Under the pieces are notes generated by a model, which worked only from the letters and a program-made list of their open reading frames with translations, searched no databases and had not been told where the DNA came from. A stretch of DNA of 64,000 nucleotides, taken from the NCBI GenBank assembly GCA_964411125.1, contig CAYPJU010000026.1, positions 8,818 through 72,817 on the forward strand. The letters are read 5' to 3'. The translations under genes and the position numbers were made by a program. This DNA is from JBFIHF01 sp964411125 (GTDB lineage: Bacteria > Myxococcota_A > Bradymonadia > Bradymonadales > Bradymonadaceae). Shown here piece by piece: positions 8,092 to 17,255 of the stretch (position 1 is the first letter of the stretch; each line of letters begins with the position of its first letter).

Positions 8092-9297
8092 TTACTGGAG
8101 GGTCAACGTCGTCACGTTCATGGTAATCGTCGCTGTCTCCACCGCAGGCGGGCGCCGGAAGACGATCGTGACCGTCGATGAAGTGGCGTTCGCGAGAGGG
8201 ATTGGTGCACGCATCGCGTCACTGGTGAGGTCCAGCCCCGAGGCGTCGGTCTGCGCGAAGGTGATCGACTGCACTTCCAGCGCTCCGAGCGGCGCGTTGT
8301 CGGAACTGTGGACACGATACTCGTCCTGCGGATCGGAGCCGGAGCCGTCGAAGACGAACACGAAGATCTCCCCCGTGCTCGCAGACTCGATCTGCTGACC
8401 GTCCAGATTCACCGTGAACCTGGCCGGGGGTGATTCGAATCGATAGCTGCCTGCGGTCGGGACCGGCTCGCCGTCGACGATACTCCCGAACTCGTAGAGT
8501 TCGACCGTGGCGCTGAACGTCATGCCGACCGTGAACGGTGGATACACCGCGCCGCCGTCGACGATCGAACTGACGTGACCCTGCAGCTCGATCGACCGCT
8601 TCGCCAGGCACTGGTCGGGGTCGTGGGGCGAGGTCACGCGTCCAGGCCCGCAGCCGTTGCAGTGGGTGAGGCTCGACTCGATCTCGTCGACCTCGAGCAC
8701 GCCGCTCCCATCGGTGTCCCGACCGACATGAAGCACCTTCCCCCCCTCCGGGCAGACGGAGCCGACGAGGAGCTGCTGCTCGAGCAACAAGATCTCGCCG
8801 GGGCGCCCCGAGGTCCCGTTGCAGATCTCCCGCTCCTCGGACACCTCCGCCGGCTGCAGAACGCCGTCTCCATTGGCGTCGAGACCCGCGCGGACGAGGA
8901 CACCTCCTTCGACCCCGCAACCCGTGGCATCCGCGACTTCCAGAAGCGACCGGAGACCGTCCGCGCCTCGGGGCCCTCCGGCGCCGGGCGTGCCAGCCGG
9001 TCCTTCGTCTCCGTCCATCCCGTCTGCCCCATCGGCACCGTTGCAGACGACCGCTTCCTCCTCGATCTCGCCCTCGTCCAGCTTTCCGTCCCCGTCGGTG
9101 TCCATCCCCGCCACCATGGCGACACCTCCGTCTTCGCAGTCCGCTCCAGCCGGAACGTCCCGGAGCTCGACCAGGTTCGACTTCCCATCGTCGCCGTCGC
9201 TCCCTGCCGGCCCCTCCCTTCCCTCTTCGCCTACACAACCCACCGCACAAGTGACCAACCCGGCCCCGAGGGCGCGGTACCACCAACGTCTACTCAT
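8092..9297 (-). CDS. Secreted lipoprotein with collagen-like tracts and three Asp-rich repeats
   Basis: The product has 401 residues. The start at 9297 gives a short lipoprotein signal (lipobox VTCAVGC, Cys21). Short collagen-like Gly-X-Y tracts follow (GREGPAGSDGDDG, and later GADGADGMDGDEGPAGTPG). Around them, a unit recurs three times in the order small aliphatic residues, G-x-D-x-x-GDG, L-x-x-x-E-(V/I), then C-N-G. This pattern resembles the DUF7151-type repeat of myxobacterial surface proteins; the Asp-rich loops could bind calcium, EF-hand style. The C-terminal 170 residues, after a GCGPGR turn, look beta-rich and do not match a family I recognise. It is likely an outer-membrane-anchored surface protein. 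A sigma-70-like promoter lies 72-102 bp upstream. Confidence 0.85.
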   Translation of the reverse strand: MSRRWWYRALGAGLVTCAVGCVGEEGREGPAGSDGDDGKSNLVELRDVPAGADCEDGGVAMVAGMDTDGDGKLDEGEIEEEAVVCNGADGADGMDGDEGPAGTPGAGGPRGADGLRSLLEVADATGCGVEGGVLVRAGLDANGDGVLQPAEVSEEREICNGTSGRPGEILLLEQQLLVGSVCPEGGKVLHVGRDTDGSGVLEVDEIESSLTHCNGCGPGRVTSPHDPDQCLAKRSIELQGHVSSIVDGGAVYPPFTVGMTFSATVELYEFGSIVDGEPVPTAGSYRFESPPARFTVNLDGQQIESASTGEIFVFVFDGSGSDPQDEYRVHSSDNAPLGALEVQSITFAQTDASGLDLTSDAMRAPIPLANATSSTVTIVFRRPPAVETATITMNVTTLTLQ

Positions 9298-9723
9298 CTG
9301 TCTGTTCTCTGGGGACCCGAAGATAACCTGTGCCCGACCTATCGGGAGGTTTCGGTCCATCGCTGAGGATACTCAAAGCACTTTCCCAAAGCTTGTCAAT
9401 GGGACGCCTCCTCTTTCCGGACGCGCGAACCCGTGAGATCCCCCGTTGGGCTCCACTATCTTTTTTGTCCTTTTTGTCGCTACGCGTTTCTCCCTCTTCT
9501 TCAGTTCTTTGCCATCTCTCTTTAAAGACTTTTCTGTCCGTACGGTACGTGTACTCAGCGAGGCACCATCATCTCCAGCGGCGTCCAGGGCCGCTTCGAC
9601 ACCGTCTTGCGTGGCCGCAGGCGCTGACTCATCGAACTGCGCTCGCCAGGCCTCGTTGGCCGGGACGCCGGCGGCGGGGTCAGGAGGCGTGCAGTGCGCC
9701 CAAAAGAGTAGTAGAACTGCGGC
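9298..9723. other. 426-bp divergent intergenic region with a GC-poor patch
   Basis: This region separates the minus-strand lipoprotein gene from the plus-strand GbsR-type regulator and must hold both promoters. Bases 9446-9545 are markedly poorer in GC than the surroundings, with runs of T and pyrimidines. A minus-strand frame through 9373-9729 would encode a short protein beginning MHAAVLLLFWAHCTPP (TTG start) with a Lys/Arg-rich tail. It resembles a small lipoprotein, but the start overlaps the divergent regulator start and there is no ribosome site, so I do not call it a gene. Confidence 0.5.
9369..9399 (-). promoter_or_regulatory. Possible sigma-70 promoter for the collagen-like lipoprotein gene
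   Basis: On the minus strand a perfect -35 hexamer TTGACA (9399-9394) is followed after 19 bp by GAGTAT (9374-9369), a weak -10. The long spacing and the weak -10 make this a tentative call. Confidence 0.3.
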
Positions 9724-10263
9724 ATGCAACCGCCACTGTTGGATTCGGAAATCACGGTCATCGAGACCATCGGCGACCTGATCGACTTCTGGGGCTTCAG
9801 CAAGCACCACGGGAGAATCTGGGCGCTGCTCTACCTTCGCGAAGAGCCGTGCAGTTCTCCCGACATCCAGCAGCTCCTGGAGATGAGCGCGGGGCTCGTC
9901 TCGATGTCGCTCAAGGAGCTGCTCCACTGGGACGTCGTGGAGAAAGTGTGGGTGAAGGGGGACCGTAAGGACTACTACGTCGCCAACACCGACCTGTGGC
10001 ACATGATGTCGCGGGTCATCCGAGAGCGTGAGCAGAACCTCATCCAGTCGTGCATCCGCAACCTCGACGACGCACTCGGGGATCTCGAGACGACCGAATC
10101 CGACGAGCGAATCGCCTACATGAAACCGCGCGTTCAGCATCTCTTGAGCCTCTCGGAGAGCTTCGCGGCGTTCCTGAACTTCTTGCTCAACAACGCCGAG
10201 GCGAACATTGGCGACCTCCAGCGTGACATGGCGAGGGGCCCGGCGGAGGACGAGACGAAATGA
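9724..10263 (+). CDS. GbsR/MarR-family transcriptional regulator
   Basis: The product has 179 residues and is cytoplasmic. The N-terminal half is a winged helix of the GbsR type: a conserved GFSKHHGRIWALLYLREEP helix, an SSPDIQQLLEMSAGLVSMSL helix-turn-helix at about 44-65, and the wing W-V-K-G-D-R-K-D-Y-Y at 77-86. The C-terminal half is helical and probably dimerises. Known relatives (GbsR, OpcR, and DUF-type homologues in Proteobacteria) repress osmoprotectant or membrane genes. Its stop codon overlaps the ATG of the next gene (ATGA), so the two regulators are translationally coupled. Confidence 0.88.
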   Translation: MQPPLLDSEITVIETIGDLIDFWGFSKHHGRIWALLYLREEPCSSPDIQQLLEMSAGLVSMSLKELLHWDVVEKVWVKGDRKDYYVANTDLWHMMSRVIREREQNLIQSCIRNLDDALGDLETTESDERIAYMKPRVQHLLSLSESFAAFLNFLLNNAEANIGDLQRDMARGPAEDETK

Positions 10264-10973
10264 GCGACGACTACGACAACCGCGGCCTCCTGCCGGGCCA
10301 GGTCGCGGCCTTGAGGCGCCAGATCGGCGATTCCGAGGAGACGTTCGCAGAGAAGCTCGGCGTGACGCCCCGGGTGGTCGAACGCTGGGAGAGACAAGGC
10401 GTACCATCTGGTCCGAACGCGCTCGTCTTGCGGATGGTCGCGCGTACCGAGAAAGTCGCGCTGGACGAGGCGGACGACGACGGCGACGAGGAGTGCCGTA
10501 TCTGCGGTTCTGCGGCCCGCGACAGGATCGTCGGGCAGCCGATCTGTTCCTCCTGCCACAACGACCCCATCGCGCCCCTGCTGGTCGACGGCTGGGACTT
10601 GAGCCGCGTGGACTACCCGGAGGCGAAGCGCGAGACGATCTCGTGCAAACTCCCCGACGGCCGCACCCAGCCGCTCACCGGAACGTTCGCCTCGGAGGGC
10701 TTCACTTCGCTGATGACGCGGCTCTTCGGGCACGAGCCCCAGGTCGGGCACGAGTCGTTCGATGCCGCGGTCTTCGTGAAGTCGATCGACGATCCGAGCG
10801 CGACGCTCGAGGGCGAGGAGGTCCGCGAACTATTGAAGGCGCTCGTCGAGTACGGGGTGGTTCGGCTGGAGCCGTCGCGGATCGAGGTTCAGCGCGTCCC
10901 CGACTGGTACCAGGAACGAGACGTCATCCTCCTCGCCGCGCTGCTCGGCATCTCCCTTCTGGATCGGGCCTGA
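10260..10973 (+). CDS. HTH-domain protein with a zinc-ribbon-like motif
   Basis: The product has 237 residues. The N-terminal 50 residues form an XRE-like helix-turn-helix (QVAALRRQIGDSEETFAEKL, then VTPRVVERWERQGV). A four-cysteine motif follows, CRICG...CSSCH at about residues 79-99, expected to bind one zinc. The C-terminal 135 residues have no family I recognise; they include an acidic segment ATLEGEEVRELLKALVEYG. It is likely a DNA-binding regulator that works with the coupled GbsR/MarR protein. The stop at 10973 is only 3 bp from the converging epimerase stop. Confidence 0.75.
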   Translation: MSDDYDNRGLLPGQVAALRRQIGDSEETFAEKLGVTPRVVERWERQGVPSGPNALVLRMVARTEKVALDEADDDGDEECRICGSAARDRIVGQPICSSCHNDPIAPLLVDGWDLSRVDYPEAKRETISCKLPDGRTQPLTGTFASEGFTSLMTRLFGHEPQVGHESFDAAVFVKSIDDPSATLEGEEVRELLKALVEYGVVRLEPSRIEVQRVPDWYQERDVILLAALLGISLLDRA

Positions 10974-10976
10974 CGT

Positions 10977-11816
10977 TCAGACCCCGAAGATCGCCCGATA
11001 GCCGTCGAAGACCGTAGGGTACTGCAGCTCGACGCCGAGCCCTTCGACCACGCGCCGGTTCGATGCTCGATAATCACCTCGCCAACGGGCGGCGGCTCCT
11101 GCGCCGCGCTCTCGCTCGTACTGCTCGATCGAAACCTCTTCGGGGCGTTCCACGCCGACGTTCTCGACGAGCCAATCGACCAGATCCACGACCGCCACCG
11201 GTGTCCCGTCACTGGCGACGTACGTGTCGGCGGGGGACGGGACCGTAGCAGCCTTCCAGACGATGCGTGCCAGATCGTCGACGTGGATCCGGTTCGTGAC
11301 CTTCACCCCACCGTCGACGAGCCGGTATCGTCCTTTGCGGATGTAGTCCACGAGAGTGCGCCCGGGCCCGTAGATCCCGACGGGGCGCACCACGACGACA
11401 TCTTGTCCCGACTCCCTCAGCGCCTCCTCGACGCGAACCCGGGCCTCTCCAGTATGCGCCATTGGGTCACACGGTGTATCTTCGTCGACGATCGAACCGT
11501 CTGCGACGCCGTACACCGACGTCGACGAGATGTAGACGAATCGAGCCTTGGGGAACGCCCGGCAAACCTCGGCCTCGTCGGGTTTCGCGGAGGGCGGAAC
11601 GCTCCAGACGATCGCGTCCGGAACATACCCCATTGTCCCCAAAGCAGCCGTGAGCGGCTCCGTCCCGTTCCACACGACGACCTCGGCGCCGAGGGCGCGG
11701 ATCTCCGGTTCTTTTCCCGGCGTGGTGGTGGTCGCGAGGACGGTCCAGCCCTCGGTCGAAGCCAGCCGAGCGACGCGCTTACCGGTGTAGCCGGCGCCGA
11801 CGACGAGGAGTCTCAT
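10977..11816 (-). CDS. NAD-dependent epimerase/dehydratase family protein
   Basis: The product has 279 residues. The start at 11816 (MRLLVVGAGYTGKRVA) places the dinucleotide motif G-A-G-Y-T-G at 7-12. Further extended-SDR marks are FVYISSTSVYG, with a Tyr in the active-site region, VVVRPVGIYGPG, and RIHVDDLARI. It resembles short NAD(P)-binding proteins such as YeeZ/YbjT-like SDRs; the substrate is unknown. The ATG overlaps the mtnA stop (ATGA), so it is the last gene of the gatCAB-mtnA operon. Nothing in the sequence links it to methionine salvage. Confidence 0.85.
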   Translation of the reverse strand: MRLLVVGAGYTGKRVARLASTEGWTVLATTTTPGKEPEIRALGAEVVVWNGTEPLTAALGTMGYVPDAIVWSVPPSAKPDEAEVCRAFPKARFVYISSTSVYGVADGSIVDEDTPCDPMAHTGEARVRVEEALRESGQDVVVVRPVGIYGPGRTLVDYIRKGRYRLVDGGVKVTNRIHVDDLARIVWKAATVPSPADTYVASDGTPVAVVDLVDWLVENVGVERPEEVSIEQYERERGAGAAARWRGDYRASNRRVVEGLGVELQYPTVFDGYRAIFGV

Positions 11817-12874
11817 CGCGCCCCCGAGGCGGCGACGAGGTCTGCCAGCGAGTCCGCGTAGGGAGCCGTTGCGACCCCCTTCTCCGTCACGATCGCCGTC
11901 ACGAGCTCTGCTGGCGTCACGTCGAACGCGGGGTGGGCGGCCTGCACCCCCTCGGGTGCGATGGCGATGCCCCCGACGCGGGTCACCTCGTCGCTCGATC
12001 GCTGCTCGATCTCGATCGCGTCCCCCCCCGGCGTCCGAAGATCGATCGTCGAGATCGGCGCGGCGACGTAGAACGGTATCCTGTGATACTTGCAGAGAAC
12101 GGCCAACGAATAGGTGCCGATTTTGTTCGCGACGTCCCCGTTGGCCGCGACGCGATCCGTACCGACGATCACCCCATCGACCGAACCCTGCTTCATGAAG
12201 TGGCCGGCCATCGAATCGGTCAGGAGGGTGACGGGGATTCCGTCCTCCCGGCACTCCCAGGTCGTGAGCCGCGCGCCCTGCAGGTAGGGTCGGGTCTCGT
12301 CGGCGAACACCATCTCGAGCCGCCCGCTCGCGTGCAGGGCCCGAATCACCCCCAGCGCGGTCCCGTAACCCGCCGTGGCGAGGCCACCGGTGTTGCAGTG
12401 GGTGAGAACCTTGAGGTTCGAGCCTTCGAAGAGGTCGAGCCCGAAACGACCCATCGCGATGTTGTTCTCTCGGTCCTCGTCGTAGATCGCCCGCGCTTCG
12501 TCGAGCAACCCCCCGACGAACTGACCGTGGTCATCGACCTTTTCGTCGACGAGGCGACGCATTCGTTCCAGCGCCCAGAACAGGTTGACGGCGGTCGGCC
12601 GGGTCGTCGCCAGCGCTTCGAACATCGCGTCGATCACGTCGTCGACCGGCCGCTCGGGGTGCTCTCGCATGCCGAGGGCCACACCGTACGCAGCGGCGAT
12701 CCCGATAGCGGGCGCCCCCCGGATCTTCATCGCGCGGATCCCTTCGGCCACTTCACTGACCGTGGTCATTTTCTCCCACACCGTCTCGGATGGGAGTCGC
12801 CGCTGATCGAGCATTTCGAGGTGTCCGCTGGCGGCGTCGCCGACCCAACGGATGGGGGTCACGTTCGTCTTCAT
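11813..12874 (-). CDS. mtnA: S-methyl-5-thioribose-1-phosphate isomerase
   Basis: The product has 353 residues, normal for MtnA. The enzyme converts methylthioribose-1-phosphate to methylthioribulose-1-phosphate in methionine salvage, in the cytoplasm. Family marks are KIRGAPAIGIAAAYG near residue 50, the catalytic Cys in LTHCNTGGLATAGYGTALG, and the catalytic Asp in VIVGTDRVAANGDVANKIGT. It is related to eIF2B alpha subunits, but the isomerase residues are present. The start ATG follows the gatB stop by 2 bp, and the stop overlaps the epimerase start. The partner phosphorylase mtnP is elsewhere in this window (34.8-35.7 kb); no other salvage enzymes (mtnB, C, D) are visible. Confidence 0.95.
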   Translation of the reverse strand: MKTNVTPIRWVGDAASGHLEMLDQRRLPSETVWEKMTTVSEVAEGIRAMKIRGAPAIGIAAAYGVALGMREHPERPVDDVIDAMFEALATTRPTAVNLFWALERMRRLVDEKVDDHGQFVGGLLDEARAIYDEDRENNIAMGRFGLDLFEGSNLKVLTHCNTGGLATAGYGTALGVIRALHASGRLEMVFADETRPYLQGARLTTWECREDGIPVTLLTDSMAGHFMKQGSVDGVIVGTDRVAANGDVANKIGTYSLAVLCKYHRIPFYVAAPISTIDLRTPGGDAIEIEQRSSDEVTRVGGIAIAPEGVQAAHPAFDVTPAELVTAIVTEKGVATAPYADSLADLVAASGAR

Positions 12875-12876
12875 CT

Positions 12877-14309
<1,433 letters not shown>

Positions 14310-14313
<4 letters not shown>

Positions 14314-15746
14314 CGGAGCCCCCTTTCGACGGCGGCCGCAATGCGTAGAGCGCGAGGCTCTTCGAACCACGGGGTCATGATCTGGAAGCCGACGGGGAGC
14401 CCCTGCGAGGTCGGCCGCACCGGTACGCTGATCCCCGGCACCCCGGCGAGGTTGCAACTGATCGTGAAGATGTCCTCCAGGTACATCTCGAGCGGGTCGT
14501 CCGTCTTCTCGCCGAGGCGAAACGCCGGGGTGGGGGTGGTGGGACCGACGATGGCGTCGACGTCGGCGAACGCGCGTTCGAAGTCGCGCTTGATGAGCGT
14601 CCGGACCTGCTGCGCCTTCCGGTAGTAGGCGTCGTAAAACCCCGCCGACAGCACATAGGTCCCCAACATGATCCGACGCTTCACCTCGTCGCCGAAACCC
14701 TCGGACCGGGAGCGCTCGTACATCTCGGCGAGGTTCGCGGCCCCCTCCGCCCGGTGCCCGTATCGAGCTCCGTCGTACCGGGCGAGGTTCGACGAGGCTT
14801 CTGCGGTCGCGATCAGGTAGTACGTCGCCACGGCGTGGCGCGTATGCGGCAGCGAAATGTCGACGACTTCGGCGCCTTCTTCACGGAGCCGGTCGATGGC
14901 CGCTCGTACATTCTCGGCGACCTCTTCGTTCATCCCCCCGTCGACTTCGAAGTATTCACGAGGAACACCGACGCGCAGACCTTTCGTCCCCGCGTCGAGC
15001 TCGGCCGAGAAGTCCGGAACCTCCACCCGCGCGCTCGTCATGTCGTGCCGGCATTCGCCGCTGATCACCTGGAGCATCGCCGCCGCATCGGCCACCGTCT
15101 TCGTAAACGGCCCGATCTGGTCGAGCGACGAGGCGAACGCGATCAGGCCGAATCGGCTGACACGACCGTAGGTCGGCTTCATGCCGACGACCCCGCAGTG
15201 CGCAGCCGGCTGCCGGATGCTGCCTCCGGTATCGGAGCCGAGCGATGCGGCGCACAGGTCCGCGGCGACGGCGACGGCCGACCCTCCCGATGACCCACCC
15301 GGAACCCGCTCGTTGTCGACCGGGTTCAGGACCGGACCGAAGTGAGAATTCTCGTTCGACGACCCCATCGCGAACTCGTCGAGGTTGGTCTTCCCGACGA
15401 AGATCGCTCCGGCATCACGCAGTTTGGTCACGACCGTCGCGTCGTAGGGAGCGACGAAGTCCGCCAGGCTGCGAGACGCCGCCGTCGTGCGTCCACCGGC
15501 GACACAGAGATTGTCTTTCAGCGCGATCGGGATCCCTTCCAGCGGCCTCGCCTCGCCGCCCTGGTACGCCGCTTCCGCACGCGCGGCGCGTTGCTTCAGC
15601 TCCTCTTCGCACGTCCGGCTGACGAATGCGTTGAGCGGATCCGCCTCAACCGCGGCGAAGAGCTCGGCGGCGAGTTCGACGGGGCTCGCGGACCCGTCCG
15701 CGAACCGCTCTCGAAGCGCTGCGATGCCATGGTTCAGCAGGCTCAT
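14310..15746 (-). CDS. gatA: Aspartyl/glutamyl-tRNA amidotransferase subunit A
   Basis: The product has 478 residues. It is the amidase-signature subunit that releases ammonia from glutamine. The Ser-cisSer-Lys triad is intact: Lys77 in PIALKDNLC, Ser152 in GGSSGGSAV, and Ser176 in SDTGGSIRQP. The rest of the signature (CGVVGMKPTYGRVSRFGL) is also present. Overlaps of 4 bp with gatC upstream and gatB downstream indicate translational coupling. The presence of gatCAB implies transamidation of Glu-tRNA(Gln) and/or Asp-tRNA(Asn) in this organism. Confidence 0.98.
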
Positions 15747-16036
15747 GATCCCTCCACGACTTTCGGAACGCGGAACTGTGCGTCTTCGACGGCGGGAGCG
15801 TTCTGCAGGACCTCTTCGCGGGTCAGCCGGGACTCGGCAGTGTCCTCACGCAGGTGCATGACGAGGTCGACCGCGTGCGTCGTCGGTTCGACGTCCGTGG
15901 TGTCGACCTCGTGCAACGCTTCCACGTAGTCGAGAATCTGAGCGAGTTGCCCGCGGTATGCCTCGACGTCGTCTTCGGAGATGTGGAGGCGCGCGAGGCG
16001 CGCGATGTGAAGGACCTGTTCTCGGTCGATCGCCAT
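15743..16036 (-). CDS. gatC: Aspartyl/glutamyl-tRNA amidotransferase subunit C
   Basis: The product has 97 residues, typical for GatC, the small clamp that stabilises GatA-GatB. The start at 16036 (MAIDREQVLHIARLARLHIS) matches the family N-terminus, with the LARL helix and the QLAQILDYVEALHEVDTTDV segment. The C-terminus ends in the usual FRVPKVVE block. It is the first gene of a five-gene operon and lies downstream of a divergent region with a large perfect inverted repeat. Confidence 0.95.
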   Translation of the reverse strand: MAIDREQVLHIARLARLHISEDDVEAYRGQLAQILDYVEALHEVDTTDVEPTTHAVDLVMHLREDTAESRLTREEVLQNAPAVEDAQFRVPKVVEGS

Positions 16037-16084
16037 GATGTGCCTCTGGTGTAGAGCGGGCGCATAGATACCAAGCGGCGGGGG

Positions 16085-16164
16085 CGGCGGCAACGCCGCC
16101 GTGCGCGCTGCGCCCTGCGCTCTGCGCAGAGCGGAACGCGCAGAGCGCAGGGCGCAGCGCGCAC
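16085..16164. repeat. Perfect 27-bp inverted repeat plus smaller hairpin between gatC and the ABC ATPase
   Basis: The arm at 16101-16127 is the exact reverse complement of 16138-16164, with a 10-nt spacer at 16128-16137. The arms are built from alternating GCGC and CTGCGC steps. A second small palindrome (CGGCGGC/GCCGCCG, 3-nt loop) lies at 16085-16101 and abuts the first. No T tract follows in either direction, and the position upstream of two divergent genes argues against a terminator. It could be a cruciform, a protein-binding site or a REP-like element. Confidence 0.85.
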
Positions 16165-16202
16165 CGATGACAGGCCGACCGCGATTGATGTAAGACGGGT
16201 GT

Positions 16203-17252
16203 ATGGCGTCGGTAACGTTTCGAGATCTCCGGAAGTCTTACGGAGACGTGAGCATCATCAAGGGGGTGGACCTCGAGATCGGTGACGGGGAGTTCCTCGT
16301 GCTGGTCGGTCCGTCGGGGTGCGGGAAGTCGACGATGCTGCGATGCATTGCGGGGCTCGAGACGATCACGGGGGGGACGCTCGAGATCGGGGACCGCGTG
16401 GTGAACGACGTCGCCCCGCGGGACCGGGGTGTCGCGATGGTGTTCCAGTCGTACGCGCTCTACCCGCACATGACGGTTCGCGAGAACATGGCGTTCGGGC
16501 TGAAGATCCGGAAAGCGCCGCAGGCGGAGATCGATTCGCGGATCGCGGCGGCGGCGAAGCTCTTGGACATCGAGCCGTACCTCGACCGGCTGCCGAAGGC
16601 ATTGTCGGGAGGGCAGCGCCAGCGGGTCGCGATCGGTCGTGCTATCGTGCGTCAGCCCGACGTCTTCTTGTTCGACGAGCCGCTGTCGAACCTCGATGCC
16701 GCGCTCCGAACCCAGATGCGGGTGGAGCTGAAGAAGCTTCATCGCGACCTGGGGACGACGATGGTCTACGTCACCCACGATCAGATCGAGGCGATGACGC
16801 TCGCGGACCGGATCGCGATCCTACGCGACGGCCACCTTCAGCAAGCGGGGTCGCCCGCGGAGGTTTACGAGCGCCCTGCCAACCGGTTCGTCGCGAGCTT
16901 CATCGGGAGCCCGTCGATGAACTTCCTCGGTGTCGAGGGTGAAGGGTCGACGGTGCGGGGCGACGGTTTCGCGTTCGAGATGGGGCGAGACGTCGCGGGG
17001 GCGACAGAGATCGGCATTCGCCCGCAGGCGTTCGAGGTCGACGCCGACGGGGTCGCGATCGACGGCATCGTCGAGGTGATCGAACCGATGGGGTGGGAGT
17101 CGTACGTCCACTTCCGCCGGGGGGAGGAGACACTCGTCGCGCATCTCGAATCGGAGGAAGCCGCGGGGTTGGCGAGTGGCGATACCGTCACGTTTCGGGT
17201 CGACCCCGCCGCCGTCCACGCCTTCGACGTCAACGGCGACGCGATCCGTTGA
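16203..17252 (+). CDS. ABC transporter ATP-binding protein, MalK/UgpC type
   Basis: The product has 349 residues, typical of carbohydrate-import ATPases. It has Walker A GPSGCGKST (36-44), Q-loop QSYALYPHMTV (about 82), signature LSGGQRQRV (134-142), Walker B VFLFDEP (154-160) and the H-loop His192 in YVTHDQ. The C-terminal 110 residues carry TOBE/OB-fold features typical of MalK, UgpC and MsmX. Such ATPases are often shared by several sugar or glycerol-3-phosphate importers. No permease or binding protein is nearby, so this is an orphan (multitask) ATPase. The start ATG at 16203 lacks a good ribosome site. It converges on the next gene with a 3-bp gap. Confidence 0.93.
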   Translation: MASVTFRDLRKSYGDVSIIKGVDLEIGDGEFLVLVGPSGCGKSTMLRCIAGLETITGGTLEIGDRVVNDVAPRDRGVAMVFQSYALYPHMTVRENMAFGLKIRKAPQAEIDSRIAAAAKLLDIEPYLDRLPKALSGGQRQRVAIGRAIVRQPDVFLFDEPLSNLDAALRTQMRVELKKLHRDLGTTMVYVTHDQIEAMTLADRIAILRDGHLQQAGSPAEVYERPANRFVASFIGSPSMNFLGVEGEGSTVRGDGFAFEMGRDVAGATEIGIRPQAFEVDADGVAIDGIVEVIEPMGWESYVHFRRGEETLVAHLESEEAAGLASGDTVTFRVDPAAVHAFDVNGDAIR

Positions 17253-17255
17253 AGC

